NCBI RefSeq assembly: GCF_001625215.2
Contig: NC_030381.2
Span: 55,415,214 to 55,479,213 of the forward strand
Direction: 5' to 3'
Source of the DNA: Daucus carota subsp. sativus
Lineage: Eukaryota; Streptophyta; Magnoliopsida; Apiales; Apiaceae
DNA length: 64,000 nt
In this document: piece after piece, positions 63,640 through 64,000 of the stretch
How positions within the stretch are numbered: the stretch's first letter is position 1
How the letters are laid out: every line of letters starts with the position of its first letter
Position numbers and translations under genes: made by a program
Notes under the pieces: model-generated
What the model saw: the letters and a program-made list of their open reading frames with translations, nothing else
Database searches by the model: none
Told to the model about the DNA's origin: nothing

Positions 63640-64000
63640 ATGTAAAAGCAAGTAAAAAATATTGAATAATTATAAGTATTTAATAGTCAGATATATATAT
63701 AATCAATTAATTAACTAAATATAGATAAAAGATTAATATTTTAATATTAATGAAAGAAATTTAGGCCGTTATGTCATATTCTGGAAGATATAGAGGCAGG
63801 AACCGACCCAGATTTGGGTTTTTGGTCACCGTTATTTGCCCCAAAACTTGATGAATGGAATTTCAAAAATTGATCATTTTATTTTAAAATATATAAAAGG
63901 ATGCAATATATATAAATTAGAGTTTTGAAAACTGCTTTTACTTTCATAAATTCCGAAAATTTTAATATCTTCGCTCGGTCTAAAATCTTAACCCCGAAGT
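63640..64000. other. Right window edge
   Basis: AT-rich DNA. The last 200 bases (from about 63790, cgacccagatttgggttttt) have the look of transposon flank, but nothing can be named. Confidence 0.3.

Overview
The window is nuclear DNA of a flowering plant, most likely a eudicot. It is AT-rich, its genes carry many introns with GT-AG borders, and it is full of small plant transposons (Stowaway-type MITEs, Mutator-like foldback elements, hAT-like elements). I could not fix the species. I see no prokaryotic, viral or organellar signature, no CRISPR array, and no convincing tRNA or rRNA gene.

Layout, left to right. (1) 1-4391: transposon remnants. (2) 4392-11036 (+): a 16-exon gene for a 595-residue leucine-rich-repeat protein of the RNI type. 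Its last exons plus about 1.6 kb of downstream DNA are repeated in tandem to about 20257, giving three degenerate copies. Each junction supplies a promoter-like segment, a possible intron and a new start codon. (3) 21708-25168 (-): a gene whose exon phases join an apparently active trypsin-fold protease to a B3 DNA-binding domain, a combination I do not recognise. (4) 26783-33157 (-): a PRP39-like splicing-factor gene with intact splice sites but five reading-frame lesions. (5) 34.1-42.3 kb: gene-free, MITE-rich DNA. (6) 42330-49208 (+): a DegP/HtrA-like protein that seems to have lost its catalytic residues. (7) 50703-55602 (-): a complete 443-residue RPT2 subunit of the 26S proteasome. (8) 58139-58606 (-): a small secreted glycine-rich protein. 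(9) 60371-61063 (+): a 118-residue LEA-like protein. (10) The right end holds MITEs.

The genes do not form a pathway. RPT2 acts in protein turnover and PRP39 in pre-mRNA splicing; the others are independent loci. The most unusual points are the protease-B3 chimera, the tandem truncated LRR array, the decayed PRP39 copy, and at least six tiny A-tailed insertions flanked by 14-18 bp direct repeats. One of these shares its 3' end with a 745-bp retroposon-like insert inside the LRR array. Splice models were built by eye, checking border dinucleotides and phase; no search or alignment program was run.
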